DNA of 61,465 bases from Rhodospirillales bacterium (GCA_028869595.1 JAGWRU010000132.1:1-61465); one strand, 5' to 3'; positions 25,871 through 34,649 are shown, numbered from the stretch's first letter. Program-made: numbers and translations. Notes: generated by a model not told the origin, from the sequence alone.

Positions 25871-27073
25871 ATGGTGCCGGCGCCGGTACTGGTGATCGGC
25901 GCCGGACCTGCCGGGCTGATGGCGGCGGAGACCATCGCCGCGGCGGGGCATGCGGTCATGGTCTGCGATGCCATGCCGAGCGTCGGGCGCAAGCTGCTGA
26001 TGGCCGGGCGCGGCGGGCTCAATCTCGGCAATGCCGAACCGATGGCAGCCCTGCTGGCGCGCTATCACCCGCCGGCCCCGACCTTGCTGCGCGCCATCGA
26101 GGCGTTCCCGACCGCTTCGCTGACCGCCTGGGCGGAGGGGCTGGGCCAGGCCTGCTTCACCGGCAGCTCCGGGCGGATTTTTCCGCGCGCGATGAAGGCC
26201 TCGCCCTTGCTGCGGGCCTGGCTCGCGCGACTGGCCGGGCTGGGCGTGGTGCTGCGCCCCCGCCATCGCCTGCTCGGGCTGGAGCCGGGCCCGCGCGCGC
26301 GGATCGAGACGCCGGACGGGCCCGCCCTGCTGCCGGCGCGCGCCGTGGTGCTGGCACTCGGCGGGGCGAGCTGGCCGCGCCTGGGCTCGGATGGCGCCTG
26401 GGCCGGCTGGCTGGATGTGCCGACCCGCCCCTTCGCCCCGGCCAATTGCGGCTTTCTGGTGCCTTGGTCGGCACCCTTCGCCGCGCGTTTTGCCGGCACA
26501 CCGCTTTCCGGCATCGCCCTGACCGCCGAAGGCATGCGCGTGCGCGGCGAGGCGATGGTCAGTGCCGCCGGGATCGAGGGCGGCGCTGTCTACGCCCTGG
26601 CGCGGCCGCTGCGCGAGGCGATCGCGACGCGCGGGGCGGTGGAGATCGCCATCGATCTGCGCCCCGAAGTCACGCATTCCGCGTTGACGGAGCGGCTGGC
26701 GCGGGTGCGGACGCGGGAAAGCCTCAGCAACCGGCTGCGCAAAGCCGCATCCCTCGCCCCGGTCGGCGTCCATTTGCTGCGCGAAGCCGGCGCCATCCCC
26801 GGCGACGATCCGGCAGCACTTGCCGCGCGCATCAAGGCGGTGCCGCTGCGCCTGACCGCCGCGGCGCCGCTGGCGCGTGCCATCTCCAGCGCCGGCGGGA
26901 TCGCCTGGGCGGCGCTGGCGGACGATTTCGCCCTGCCCGCCCTGCCCGGCCTGTTCGCCGCCGGAGAGATGCTGGATTGGGAGGCCCCGACCGGGGGCTA
27001 TCTGCTGCACGCATGCCTCGCCACCGGCCGCGCCGCCGGGTTGGGCGTACTACGGATGCTGGCCGGCAATTAG
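25871..27073 (+). CDS. TIGR03862-type FAD-dependent oxidoreductase (BaiN/HI0933-like)
   Basis: The 400-residue flavoprotein begins with VLVIGAGPAGLMAAE (FAD dinucleotide fold, Gly10 to Gly15). It contains the family motifs SVGRKLLMAGRGGLNL and FTGSSGRIFPRAMKASPLLRAW and ends in GLFAAGEMLDWEAPTGGYLLHACLATGRAAG. These are typical of the HI0933/BaiN group of uncharacterised oxidoreductases. The physiological substrate is unknown. It begins one base after the dehydrogenase stop, so the two are co-transcribed. Confidence 0.88.
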   Translation: MVPAPVLVIGAGPAGLMAAETIAAAGHAVMVCDAMPSVGRKLLMAGRGGLNLGNAEPMAALLARYHPPAPTLLRAIEAFPTASLTAWAEGLGQACFTGSSGRIFPRAMKASPLLRAWLARLAGLGVVLRPRHRLLGLEPGPRARIETPDGPALLPARAVVLALGGASWPRLGSDGAWAGWLDVPTRPFAPANCGFLVPWSAPFAARFAGTPLSGIALTAEGMRVRGEAMVSAAGIEGGAVYALARPLREAIATRGAVEIAIDLRPEVTHSALTERLARVRTRESLSNRLRKAASLAPVGVHLLREAGAIPGDDPAALAARIKAVPLRLTAAAPLARAISSAGGIAWAALADDFALPALPGLFAAGEMLDWEAPTGGYLLHACLATGRAAGLGVLRMLAGN

Positions 27074-27206
27074 TTTCCAGCCCGGGTTGAATCGGCTTGG
27101 CGCCGGCTTCGCCCGCTCCGCATGCTTTCACCATCGATGGGGGGACGTCACAACCGGCCGGCAACGCGGGAATCACCGCGCCTCCGGCCATGCAGGAGGC
27201 GCCACC

Positions 27207-28715
27207 TTGTTTCGCAAAACCCTACTGAGTTGCGCGCTGGTCTCGGCGCTTGCCGCGCCCGCGCTGATCACGCCCGCGCAGGCCGCCGATCCCATCACCA
27301 TCCGCATCGGCCATCAGAGCATGTGCACCGACACCTACCCGGCCGGGGTGGTGATGAAGGGGCTCAACCTGCTGCAGAAATACCTGCCGCATACCGGCAA
27401 ATATGCGCACGCCACCTATGACGTGGAATGGAGCGATTATTCCTCCGGCGCGCCGATCACCCAGATGATGCTGGCCAAGAAGCTCGATTTCGGGGTGATG
27501 GGCGACTACCCGCTGGTGGTGAACGGGGCGCGGTTCCAGGCCACCGCCAAGGAACGCTCCTATCTGATCGCGATGACCAATTACAACCTGACCGGCGCCG
27601 GCAACGGCATCGTGGTGCCGGCCAATTCGCCGGCCAAAAGCGTGCGCGATCTGGAAGGCAAGGCGATCTCCGTGCCGATCGGTTCGGCCGCCTGGGGCAT
27701 GCTGTTCGAAATGGCCCAGGACGAACACATCCCGATCGACAAATTCAATATCGTCAATCAGGACCCGATGGTCGGCATCGCCTCGATCGCCACGCACAAG
27801 ATCGCCGCCCACGCCGATTTCTGTCCGATGTCGGAATACATGGAATATAACGGCACCGGGCGGATGATCTATTCCGGCGCCTCGACCGGCATTCCCTATC
27901 TGCACGGCGTGGTCGTGACCAAGGCCTTCGCCGATCAATACCCGGAAATCGTCACCGCCTATGTCGAAGCGCTGATCGCCGCGCAGAAATGGATCCGCGC
28001 CGATCCGATGCGCGCCTCCACCATGATGGCGAAATGGACGATGATCCCGAAGGAGGTGTTCTACCTCTATTTCAGCAATGGCGGCTATCTGCACGCCGAT
28101 CCCACGCTGAAGCCGAAATGGCTGGAGACGCTCGCCTTCGATCACGGGATTCTGGCGAAATACGCGCATATCCCGGCGCTGGATATGAAATCCTGGGTCA
28201 ATTCCACCTATATCGAAGCGGCCTATCAGAAGCTCGGCCTCGATTACGCCAAGGCGCTGGCCGCCCCGCCGCATGATCCGAAGGCGGATGCCGATCGCAA
28301 TCCGGAACTCTGGATCGCCGGCAAGGGCATCAAGGCCTATCCCGATAACGAGGCACTGCTGGCGGCGATGCGCGCGGCCGGCCCGGCCAAGGAAAAGATC
28401 GATGCCGGCTATGTCTATGATCACGACAGCGGGCTGAAGCTGTTCGCGCAATACGCCTATTATGTCGCGGCCCCCGGCCAGAAGATGCTGGCCTTCATGA
28501 CCGAGGGGGAGGCAGCGCGTGCCGCCGGCAAGACCGGCAAGGCGATGGATTTCGCAACCGCCCTTGCCGCCCCCGACATGGTGGCGGCGCTGACCAAACA
28601 TCCGCAAATGCCGATGAAAATGGGCAGCGACATGAACATGAGCGACATGCCGGTCAGCGTGCAGACCCAGCTTGGCGTGCAGAAGCAGGTCGAGATGCAG
28701 ATGAAGCGCAACTAG
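27207..28715 (+). CDS. NrtA/SsuA-like ABC solute-binding protein with Met-rich tail
   Basis: The start is a TTG at 27207 with an AGGAGG eight bases upstream; no in-frame ATG gives a signal peptide. The 502-residue protein has a secretion signal (LFRKTLLSCALVSALAAPA, cleavage near AQAAD). The NrtA/SsuA-type fold follows (IRIGHQSMCTDTYPAGVVMKGL; GVMGDYPLVVNGARF; ISVPIGSAAWGMLF). It is about 150 residues longer than usual binding proteins of this class. The tail is methionine-rich (MPMKMGSDMNMSDMP and VEMQMKRN), which suggests metal binding, especially Cu(I), by analogy. There is no permease or ATPase beside it. It heads the DUF971, AprA-like, ferredoxin and HEAT operon. Confidence 0.83.
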   Translation: MFRKTLLSCALVSALAAPALITPAQAADPITIRIGHQSMCTDTYPAGVVMKGLNLLQKYLPHTGKYAHATYDVEWSDYSSGAPITQMMLAKKLDFGVMGDYPLVVNGARFQATAKERSYLIAMTNYNLTGAGNGIVVPANSPAKSVRDLEGKAISVPIGSAAWGMLFEMAQDEHIPIDKFNIVNQDPMVGIASIATHKIAAHADFCPMSEYMEYNGTGRMIYSGASTGIPYLHGVVVTKAFADQYPEIVTAYVEALIAAQKWIRADPMRASTMMAKWTMIPKEVFYLYFSNGGYLHADPTLKPKWLETLAFDHGILAKYAHIPALDMKSWVNSTYIEAAYQKLGLDYAKALAAPPHDPKADADRNPELWIAGKGIKAYPDNEALLAAMRAAGPAKEKIDAGYVYDHDSGLKLFAQYAYYVAAPGQKMLAFMTEGEAARAAGKTGKAMDFATALAAPDMVAALTKHPQMPMKMGSDMNMSDMPVSVQTQLGVQKQVEMQMKRN

Positions 28716-28771
28716 TTGCTACCCGCCGCCGCAGCGTCGCCGCATCATCGCGCCATCGGAAAGGACCGGCC

Positions 28772-29080
28772 ATGACAATGCCTTCGATGGAGCCCGATAC
28801 GGTGGCGTTGCGGCGCGGCGGCGCCATGCTGTCGCTGCACTTCGCCGATGGGCGGGCGCAGGAAATTCCGGCCGGCGCGCTGCGGCTTTCCTGTCGCTGT
28901 GCCGGCTGCACCGCCGAACGGGCAGCCGGTACGCTGCACGCCGATCCGGCGATCCGCATCACCGCCGCATCCGCCATGGGCAGCTACGCCCTGCAGCTCG
29001 ATTTCTCCGACGGCCATGCGCGCGGCGTCTTTCCCTATGTCTTTCTCTCGACGATCAGCGAACAGGAGTGGGCGGCATGA
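28772..29080 (+). CDS. DUF971 (GBBH-like N-terminal) protein
   Basis: This 102-residue protein matches DUF971: a first strand pair LSLHFADGRAQEIPAGALRLSCRCAGC with the conserved RLxCxCAxC, and a second motif GSYALQLDFSDGHARGVFPY. The domain also forms the N terminus of gamma-butyrobetaine hydroxylases and occurs in Fe-S-related proteins such as ApbC-type fusions. The cysteines could bind zinc or an iron-sulfur cluster. Its TGA overlaps the ATG of the flavoprotein gene, so the two are translationally coupled. A maturation or scaffold role for the flavoprotein-ferredoxin pair is an inference. Confidence 0.85.
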   Translation: MTMPSMEPDTVALRRGGAMLSLHFADGRAQEIPAGALRLSCRCAGCTAERAAGTLHADPAIRITAASAMGSYALQLDFSDGHARGVFPYVFLSTISEQEWAA

Positions 29081-30816
29081 GCCAGCCTGGAACCGAATAT
29101 CTCGACGCCGATGTGCTGGTGATCGGCGGCGGCACGGGCGGGCCGATGGCCGCCATCCGCGCCAAGGAAGCCAATCCGAATCTGCGCGTCGTGCTGCTGG
29201 AAAAAGCCAATGTGAAGCGCTCCGGCGCGGTCAGCATGGGCATGGACGGGCTGAACAACGCCGTCATTCCCGGCTATGCGACGCCGGAGCAATACGTCAA
29301 GGAAATCACCATCGCCAATGACGGCATCGTGCACCAGCCCGCCCTGATGGCCTATGCCCAGGGCAGCTACGACATGATCCGCTTCCTCGACAGTCTGGAC
29401 GTGAAGTTCGAGAAGGACGGCGCCGGCGATTACGCGGTGCGCAAAGTGCACCATATGGGCACCTACGTGCTGCCCATGCCGCAGGGCCATCACGTCAAGA
29501 AAGTGCTGTACCGCCAGCTTCGCCGGCTGCGCATCGGGGTGATCAACCGCTACATGGCCACCCGCCTGATGCGCGCCGCCGATGGCCGTATTTCCGGCGC
29601 CATCGGGGTGAATACCCGCACCAGCGAATTCCTGGTGGTGCGCGCCAAGACGGTGATCATGGCCACCGGCGCGGCCGGCCGGCTCGGTCTGCCCAGCTCC
29701 GGCTATCTGTTCGGCACGTACGAGAATGCCGCCAATTGCGGCGACGGCCATGCCATGGCCTATCACGCCGGCGCCGAGCTTGCGAACCTCGAATGCTATC
29801 AGATCAATCCGTTGATCAAGGATTACAACGGGCCCGCCTGCGCCTACGTGACCGGTCCGTTCGGCGGCTATACCGCGAATAATAAAGGCCAGCGCTTCAT
29901 CGAATGCGATTACTGGTCGGGTCAGATGATGCTGGAATTCTGGCGGGAGCTGCAAAGCGGCAACGGCCCGGTCTTCCTCAACATGACCCATCTCGCGCCG
30001 GAAACCGTCAGCGAGATCGAGACCATCCTGCATTCCAATGAACGCCCCTCGCGCGGGCGCTTCCATGAAGGGCGCGGCACGAATTACCGCGAGCGGATGA
30101 TCGAGATGCATATCTCCGAAATCGGCTTCTGCGCCGGTCACAGCGCATCCGGCGTCTGGGTCAACGAATTCGCCGAAACCACCGTGCCCGGGTTGTACGC
30201 GGCCGGCGACATGGCGAGCGTACCGCACAACTACATGCTGGGCGCCTTCGTCAACGGCGCCATCGCCGGCGCGCGCGCGGCATCCTTCGCCGCCGAGGTC
30301 GATCTGGCGGAGGTCGATGCGGATTTCCTCGCCGCCGAGCAGGCCCGCGTGCTGGCGCCCACGCTGCGCGAAGACGGGCTCACGCCGCACGAGATCGAAT
30401 ACAAGACCCGCCGGCTGGTGAATGATTATCTCAACCCGCCCAAGGTCACGGCGAAGATGCGCATCGCCCAGGAACGCTTCGCCGAGATCCGCGAGGACCT
30501 GTCGCACATGGTGGCGCGCGATCCGCATGAATTGCTGCGCGCCCTGGAAGTGCAGTCGATCCTCGATTGCGCCGACATGGCCGCGGCCGCCTCGCTCTAT
30601 CGCACCGAAAGCCGCTGGGGGTTCTATCACTTCCGGGTCGATCATCCGGAAACGGATAACGAGAACTGGCAGTGCCACACCATGCTGTGGCGCGATCAGG
30701 ACGGTGCCATCCGCCACCGCAAGCGCCCGATCGCGCCCTATGTCGTGCCGGTCGATGCCAGCGAAATGACCGCCTATCAGCGCCTGCGCATCCCCGCCGC
30801 GCAAGCGGCCGAGTGA
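29077..30816 (+). CDS. AprA-like FAD flavoprotein (fumarate reductase/APS reductase family)
   Basis: The 579-residue protein starts at an ATG overlapping the DUF971 stop. It has the FAD-binding GGGTGGPMAAIRA, then KANVKRSGAVSMGMDGLNN, VHHMGTYVLPMPQGHHVKK, TVIMATGAAGRL and LYAAGDMASVPHNYMLGAFVNGAIAG. These are the motifs of the succinate dehydrogenase/fumarate reductase flavoprotein superfamily in the arrangement of AprA, not SdhA. A C-terminal helical domain begins near residue 430. The adjacent two-cluster ferredoxin corresponds to AprB. No Sat or Qmo genes are near and the organism need not respire sulfate, so the reaction is unknown. Confidence 0.82.
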   Translation: MSQPGTEYLDADVLVIGGGTGGPMAAIRAKEANPNLRVVLLEKANVKRSGAVSMGMDGLNNAVIPGYATPEQYVKEITIANDGIVHQPALMAYAQGSYDMIRFLDSLDVKFEKDGAGDYAVRKVHHMGTYVLPMPQGHHVKKVLYRQLRRLRIGVINRYMATRLMRAADGRISGAIGVNTRTSEFLVVRAKTVIMATGAAGRLGLPSSGYLFGTYENAANCGDGHAMAYHAGAELANLECYQINPLIKDYNGPACAYVTGPFGGYTANNKGQRFIECDYWSGQMMLEFWRELQSGNGPVFLNMTHLAPETVSEIETILHSNERPSRGRFHEGRGTNYRERMIEMHISEIGFCAGHSASGVWVNEFAETTVPGLYAAGDMASVPHNYMLGAFVNGAIAGARAASFAAEVDLAEVDADFLAAEQARVLAPTLREDGLTPHEIEYKTRRLVNDYLNPPKVTAKMRIAQERFAEIREDLSHMVARDPHELLRALEVQSILDCADMAAAASLYRTESRWGFYHFRVDHPETDNENWQCHTMLWRDQDGAIRHRKRPIAPYVVPVDASEMTAYQRLRIPAAQAAE

Positions 30817-30829
30817 AGGAGCCCGCCCC

Positions 30830-31063
30830 ATGCCGCTTGCCAATCACGATACCTCGGTGCCGGTCATCGTCGACGATGCGAAATGCATCGCCGCCAAGGG
30901 ATGCCGCGTCTGCGTCGATGTCTGCCCGCTCGATGTGCTGGCGATCGATGTCACCGGCAGCCGCGCCTATATGAAATACGACGAGTGCTGGTACTGCATG
31001 CCGTGCGAGGCCGATTGCCCGACCGGCGCCGTCACCGTCAACATCCCCTATCTGCTGCGCTGA
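30830..31063 (+). CDS. AprB-like 2[4Fe-4S] ferredoxin
   Basis: The 77-residue protein has two cysteine clusters. The first reads CIAAKGCRVCVDVCP and the second CWYCMPCEADCP, each giving four ligands. The inserted spacing in the first cluster (C-x5-C-x2-C-x3-C) resembles AprB-type ferredoxins. The C-terminal tail of AprB is missing (77 residues against about 150). It should pass electrons to or from the AprA-like flavoprotein, whose gene ends 13 bases upstream. A GAAGGAG ribosome site precedes the ATG. Confidence 0.88.
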   Translation: MPLANHDTSVPVIVDDAKCIAAKGCRVCVDVCPLDVLAIDVTGSRAYMKYDECWYCMPCEADCPTGAVTVNIPYLLR

Positions 31064-31065
31064 TC

Positions 31066-32022
31066 ATGGCCCTGTTCGACACGGAGGAGGCGGATTTCGC
31101 CGACCTCGCCATCCGCGCCCGCGACGACGATGCCGGCATTCGCCGCGTCGCCATGCTGGAGCTTGCCGAAACCGTCTCCCCCGAAGCGGCCGACCTGCTG
31201 CTGGCGGGGCTGCGCGATGCGGATGAGCAGGTGCGCGCCGCCGCCGCCCGCGCGCTGGAGGAGCATCCCGGCGCCTATCTGGCCGCCGCCCTGATCGCCG
31301 CCCTCGACGATGCCTCCCCCGCGGTCCGCCAGGCCGCCGCCGAAACGCTGGAAGCGCGACGGGAGATCGAGGCGGCACCGCTGCTGATCGCCCGCGCCGC
31401 CAGTGCCACCGGCTTTGCCCGCGCCGCCACGCTGCGCGCCTTGCGCGAACTCGCCGCCCCCGATGCCGCCCCGGTCGCGATTGCCGCCCTGGGCGATGAA
31501 AGCGCCGCGGTGCGGCGCGAAGCGGTCGGCGTGCTGGGCTGGCTGCGCGACGAAACCGCCCTGCCCGCCCTGATGCGCACCGCGCGCGACGACCAGGCCG
31601 AGGTCCGCCGCGCCACCATGGCGGCTTTGGTCTTCATCCGCCCGGCAAGCCCGGCGGCGGCGGCGCTGATCGAGGGGCTGAGCGATCGCGAATGGCAGGT
31701 GCGCGAGGAAGCCGCCGCCACGCTGGGCCGCGCCGCCCTGCCGGAGGCCATCCCGGCACTGATCGCGGCGATGGAGGATGCGGCCTGGCAGGTGCGGCTG
31801 AAAGCCGCCGGCGCGCTGGGCCGGCTGGGCGCGCGCGCGGCGTTGCCGGCGCTGATCGGGGCATTGGAGAGCGAGGTCAGCAATCTGCGCAAGGCCGCCG
31901 CCGCCGCTCTGGGCGATATCGCCGATCCGGCGGCCTATGCGGCGCTGCTGATCACCGCCCGCGATCCCGATCCGGAGGTGCGCAAGACCGCGCTCTGGGC
32001 GGCGAGCAAGTGCCAATCATGA
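31066..32022 (+). CDS. HEAT-repeat protein
   Basis: The 318-residue cytosolic protein starts at 31066, two bases after the ferredoxin stop. It is almost wholly HEAT (PBS-lyase-like) repeats of about 31 residues, each with a pattern like DADEQVRAAAARALEE or DDQAEVRRATMAALV; I can see about nine. Such solenoids act as scaffolds or assembly factors. Its position as last gene of the flavoprotein-ferredoxin operon suggests it binds one of these proteins. It converges on the DUF3297 gene with only 11 bases between the stops. Confidence 0.87.
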   Translation: MALFDTEEADFADLAIRARDDDAGIRRVAMLELAETVSPEAADLLLAGLRDADEQVRAAAARALEEHPGAYLAAALIAALDDASPAVRQAAAETLEARREIEAAPLLIARAASATGFARAATLRALRELAAPDAAPVAIAALGDESAAVRREAVGVLGWLRDETALPALMRTARDDQAEVRRATMAALVFIRPASPAAAALIEGLSDREWQVREEAAATLGRAALPEAIPALIAAMEDAAWQVRLKAAGALGRLGARAALPALIGALESEVSNLRKAAAAALGDIADPAAYAALLITARDPDPEVRKTALWAASKCQS

Positions 32023-32041
32023 CCAGGCTTCGATCATGATT
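32015..32041. repeat. Inverted repeat spanning two convergent stop codons
   Basis: AATCATGA (32015-32022) and TCATGATT (32034-32041) are perfect reverse complements. The left arm contains the TGA stop of the HEAT gene and the right arm the stop of the DUF3297 gene. It may help end transcription in both directions, but the stem is short and AT-rich. Confidence 0.4.
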
Positions 32042-32288
32042 CTGGGCTGGCATCCTTGAAATACGGCTCGACCGCGCCTTTCAGCTTCATCGTCATGGGC
32101 TGACCGCGCCGGTCGAGCGTCTTGCCGACCGCGACGCGCACCCAGCCCTCGCTGATGCAATATTCCTCGACATTGGTTTTTTCCGCGCCGTTGAAGCGGA
32201 TGCCGATGCCGCGCGAGAGCAGCGCCTCGTCGTAATGCGGGCTTTGCGGATTGACGGAGAGGCGGTCGGGAGGGGTGTCGGTGCTCAT
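32034..32288 (-). CDS. DUF3297 family protein
   Basis: The 84-residue protein matches DUF3297 throughout: DRLSVNPQSPHYDEALLSRGIGIRFNGAEK, VEEYCISEGWVRVAVGKTLDRRGQPMTMKLKGAVEPYF. The family is widespread in proteobacteria, is about 80 residues long and has no known function. It follows livF by 13 bases and is probably the last gene of the importer operon, although elsewhere it is usually a single gene, so the linkage may be chance. Confidence 0.85.
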   Translation of the reverse strand: MSTDTPPDRLSVNPQSPHYDEALLSRGIGIRFNGAEKTNVEEYCISEGWVRVAVGKTLDRRGQPMTMKLKGAVEPYFKDASPES

Positions 32289-32301
32289 GGCACCTGTTTA
32301 C

Positions 32302-33018
32302 CTACTCCCCGCCCAGACCGAAATAGGCGCGGTGGAGCGCATCGTCGGCATGCAGCGCCTCCACCGTGCCGGCAAAGCCGATCCGCCCGCCTTCCATGGT
32401 GAAGACCCGATCGGCAAGGTCGAGGAAGGCGACATTCTGCTCGGCGATCAGCAAGGCAAGCCCGCTCTGGCGGAAACGGCCCAGCACGGCGATCACCTGG
32501 CTGACGAATAAGGGCGACAGCCCGGCGGAGGGTTCGTCCATCACCAGCATGCGCGGCCCGGCGGCCAGCGCCTTGGCGATGCCCAGCATCTTGCGCTGCC
32601 CGCCGGACAGGCTGCCGGCCAGCGCCCGTTTGCGCCCGGCCAGATCGGGGAAGGTCTCGTACAGCTCCGTCATGCGCGGGCCGAGCACGGCGCGCGGCAC
32701 GAACTGGCCGCCGATGCGGATATTCTCGTCGATCGACAGGCCAGGAAACACGCCAAGCTCGGACATATAGGCCATGCCGCGCCGCACCCGCCGATCGGTG
32801 CGCAGCGCGGTGATATCCTCTCCGGCCAGGCTGACCTGCCCCGCCCAGGCCGGCATCAGCCCGACCAGGACGCGCAGCAGCGTACTTTTGCCCGCGCCAT
32901 TGGCGCCCAGCAGCACCACCGTCTCGCCGGCCCGCACATCGAGCCCGGCCCGCCACAGCACCTGCACCTTGCCATAGCCGGCCTCGATCCCCTGGGCGGC
33001 AAGCAGCACCTCAGCCAT
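32302..33018 (-). CDS. livF: Branched-chain-type ABC transporter ATPase (LivF family)
   Basis: The 238-residue protein starts at the ATG at 33018 (MAEVLLAAQGIEAGYG); longer frames add unrelated residues. Walker A GANGAGKST (38-46), signature LSGGQRKMLGIAKAL, Walker B LVMDEPSAGLSP and LLIAEQNVAF (the E-Q-N switch typical of LivF) are all present. It overlaps the livG stop by eight bases. LivF and LivG form the ATPase pair of a HAAT-family importer for amino acids, urea, amides or carboxylates. Confidence 0.92.
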   Translation of the reverse strand: MAEVLLAAQGIEAGYGKVQVLWRAGLDVRAGETVVLLGANGAGKSTLLRVLVGLMPAWAGQVSLAGEDITALRTDRRVRRGMAYMSELGVFPGLSIDENIRIGGQFVPRAVLGPRMTELYETFPDLAGRKRALAGSLSGGQRKMLGIAKALAAGPRMLVMDEPSAGLSPLFVSQVIAVLGRFRQSGLALLIAEQNVAFLDLADRVFTMEGGRIGFAGTVEALHADDALHRAYFGLGGE

Positions 33019-33733
33019 GCGCCCCTCCCAGGAAGACGCGCACCACTTCGGCATCGCGCGTGGCATCCGCCAGCGTGCCCTCGAAAATCTCCCGCCCGGC
33101 ATTCATCACGATCACCCGGTCGGTCACTTTGTCGATGAAGCCCATCAGATGCTCCACCACCAGAAGCGCCATGCCGCCGGCAGCCAGGGCGCGCAGGCGG
33201 CTGGCCATATGCGACAATTCCGCCGGGTTCAGGCCGGCGGCGAGTTCATCGACCAGCAGAATGCGCGGCGCGGTCGCCAGGGCGCGGGCCAGATCCAGCG
33301 TCTTCTGCTGCGCGCTGTTGAGATCGCCGGCCGGGCGATGGGCCAGCCCGTCCAGCTCCAGCTCCGCCAGCAGGGCCATGACATCGACCGGCTTGCCGGA
33401 ACCATTGCCATAGGTCGCCGCGACCGCGACATTTTCGGCGACCGTCAGCGACAGAAAGGGTTTGGGCGACTGGAAGGTGCGGTTGATGCCGGCGCGGGCC
33501 AGAAGATGCGCCTTTTGCCCGCCGATCGCCTGCCCGTCGAAGCGCACCGCGCCGCCATCGGGCGCATAGAGGCCGGAAATCACGTTGATGCAGGTCGTCT
33601 TGCCCGAGCCGTTCGGCCCCATCAGTCCCAGCACCTCGCCCGGCGCCAGGTGGAAGCTCACGCCGTCCAGCGCACGGAAGCCGCCGAAGCGCTTGACCAG
33701 TCCTTCGACGCGCAGCAAGGGGTCAGGGGACAC
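33011..33733 (-). CDS. livG: Branched-chain-type ABC transporter ATPase (LivG family)
   Basis: The 240-residue protein starts at a GTG at 33733 that overlaps the livM stop by 11 bases. Walker A is GPNGSGKTT (39-47), the Q-loop NRTFQSPKPFLSLTVAENV is typical of LivG, and Walker B is ILLVDELAAGLNP. The signature reads LNSAQQKTLDLARAL instead of LSGGQ, a departure also tolerated in LivG proteins. VVEHLMGFI is the switch region. It pairs with LivF. Confidence 0.92.
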   Translation of the reverse strand: MSPDPLLRVEGLVKRFGGFRALDGVSFHLAPGEVLGLMGPNGSGKTTCINVISGLYAPDGGAVRFDGQAIGGQKAHLLARAGINRTFQSPKPFLSLTVAENVAVAATYGNGSGKPVDVMALLAELELDGLAHRPAGDLNSAQQKTLDLARALATAPRILLVDELAAGLNPAELSHMASRLRALAAGGMALLVVEHLMGFIDKVTDRVIVMNAGREIFEGTLADATRDAEVVRVFLGGAHG

Positions 33734-34649
33734 GGAACCCCCTTCGCGTCAGCAGCGACACCAGCCCGTTGGGCAGGAACAGCACCAGACCCATGATCAG
33801 CGCGCCGTAGATCAGCTGGAAATATTGCGGCACGGTGATGCCGATCGCGTTGTAGACGCCATACAGGAAGAACACCCCCAGCAGCGGCCCGGTCAGCGTC
33901 GTCGCACCGCCGAACAGGGTGAAGACGGTGGCGAAGATCGAAAACGTCACATCGAAGACGGTATCGGGATAAAAGACCGAGATGTGCCAGGCGAATACGC
34001 CGCCGCTCAGCCCGGCGATCACCGAGGATAGCAGCCAGGCCACCATGCGCCCGCGCACCACCGAAACGCCGGCCATGGCGGCGCTGACCGGGTCCTCGCG
34101 GATCGCCTGCAGCGACAGGCCGAAGCGGGAATTGCGCAGCCAGACCACCAGCGCGAAGGTCACCGCCATGATCGCCACCGCGACGAAATAGCTCAGCCGC
34201 GGCGCGAACACGCCCGACAGCGACACGCCGTACGGCCCCTTGGTGAGGTCCTGCAGATCGGGATTGGCGATCACCTCGTACAACGCCTGCGCGGCGGCCA
34301 GGCTGGCGATCGCGAAATAGGCCCCCGACAGGCGCAGCAATGGCGCCAGGATCACCGCCAGCACCAGCGCCGCCAGCCCGGCAATCGCCAGGGCCAGCAG
34401 CGGCGGGCTGTGCAGATGCATGACCGCCAGCGCGAACCCATAGGCGCCGGCCCCGAAAAACCCGACATAGCCGAAGGGCAGATAGCCGGTGAAGCCGTAG
34501 ATCAGGTTCAGCCCCTGCGACAGCGTCAGGAACATGACGAAGTTGAACAGCAGCAATTCGTTCGAATAGACCCCGTGCGCCACCGACATGGCGACGACCA
34601 CCAGGGCGGCGAGTCCCAGATCGCCGGCGATGCGCTTGCGGTCAGGCAC
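33723..34649 (-). CDS. livM: Branched-chain-type ABC transporter permease (LivM family)
   Basis: The 308-residue inner-membrane protein has the LivM layout of about eight to ten TM helices, with the motifs LTLSQGLNLIYGFTGYLPFGYVGFFGAGAYG, GPYGVSLSG and REDPVSAAMAGVSVVRGRM. It starts with GTG at 34649 and overlaps livH by eight bases. It forms a heterodimer with LivH. Confidence 0.92.
   Translation of the reverse strand: MPDRKRIAGDLGLAALVVVAMSVAHGVYSNELLLFNFVMFLTLSQGLNLIYGFTGYLPFGYVGFFGAGAYGFALAVMHLHSPPLLALAIAGLAALVLAVILAPLLRLSGAYFAIASLAAAQALYEVIANPDLQDLTKGPYGVSLSGVFAPRLSYFVAVAIMAVTFALVVWLRNSRFGLSLQAIREDPVSAAMAGVSVVRGRMVAWLLSSVIAGLSGGVFAWHISVFYPDTVFDVTFSIFATVFTLFGGATTLTGPLLGVFFLYGVYNAIGITVPQYFQLIYGALIMGLVLFLPNGLVSLLTRRGFRVP

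Noticed and set aside
29077-31063. True dissimilatory APS reductase (aprBA)
   Set aside because: No sat, qmo or dsr genes, the ferredoxin lacks the AprB tail, and gene order is alpha before beta; only family-level similarity is claimed.
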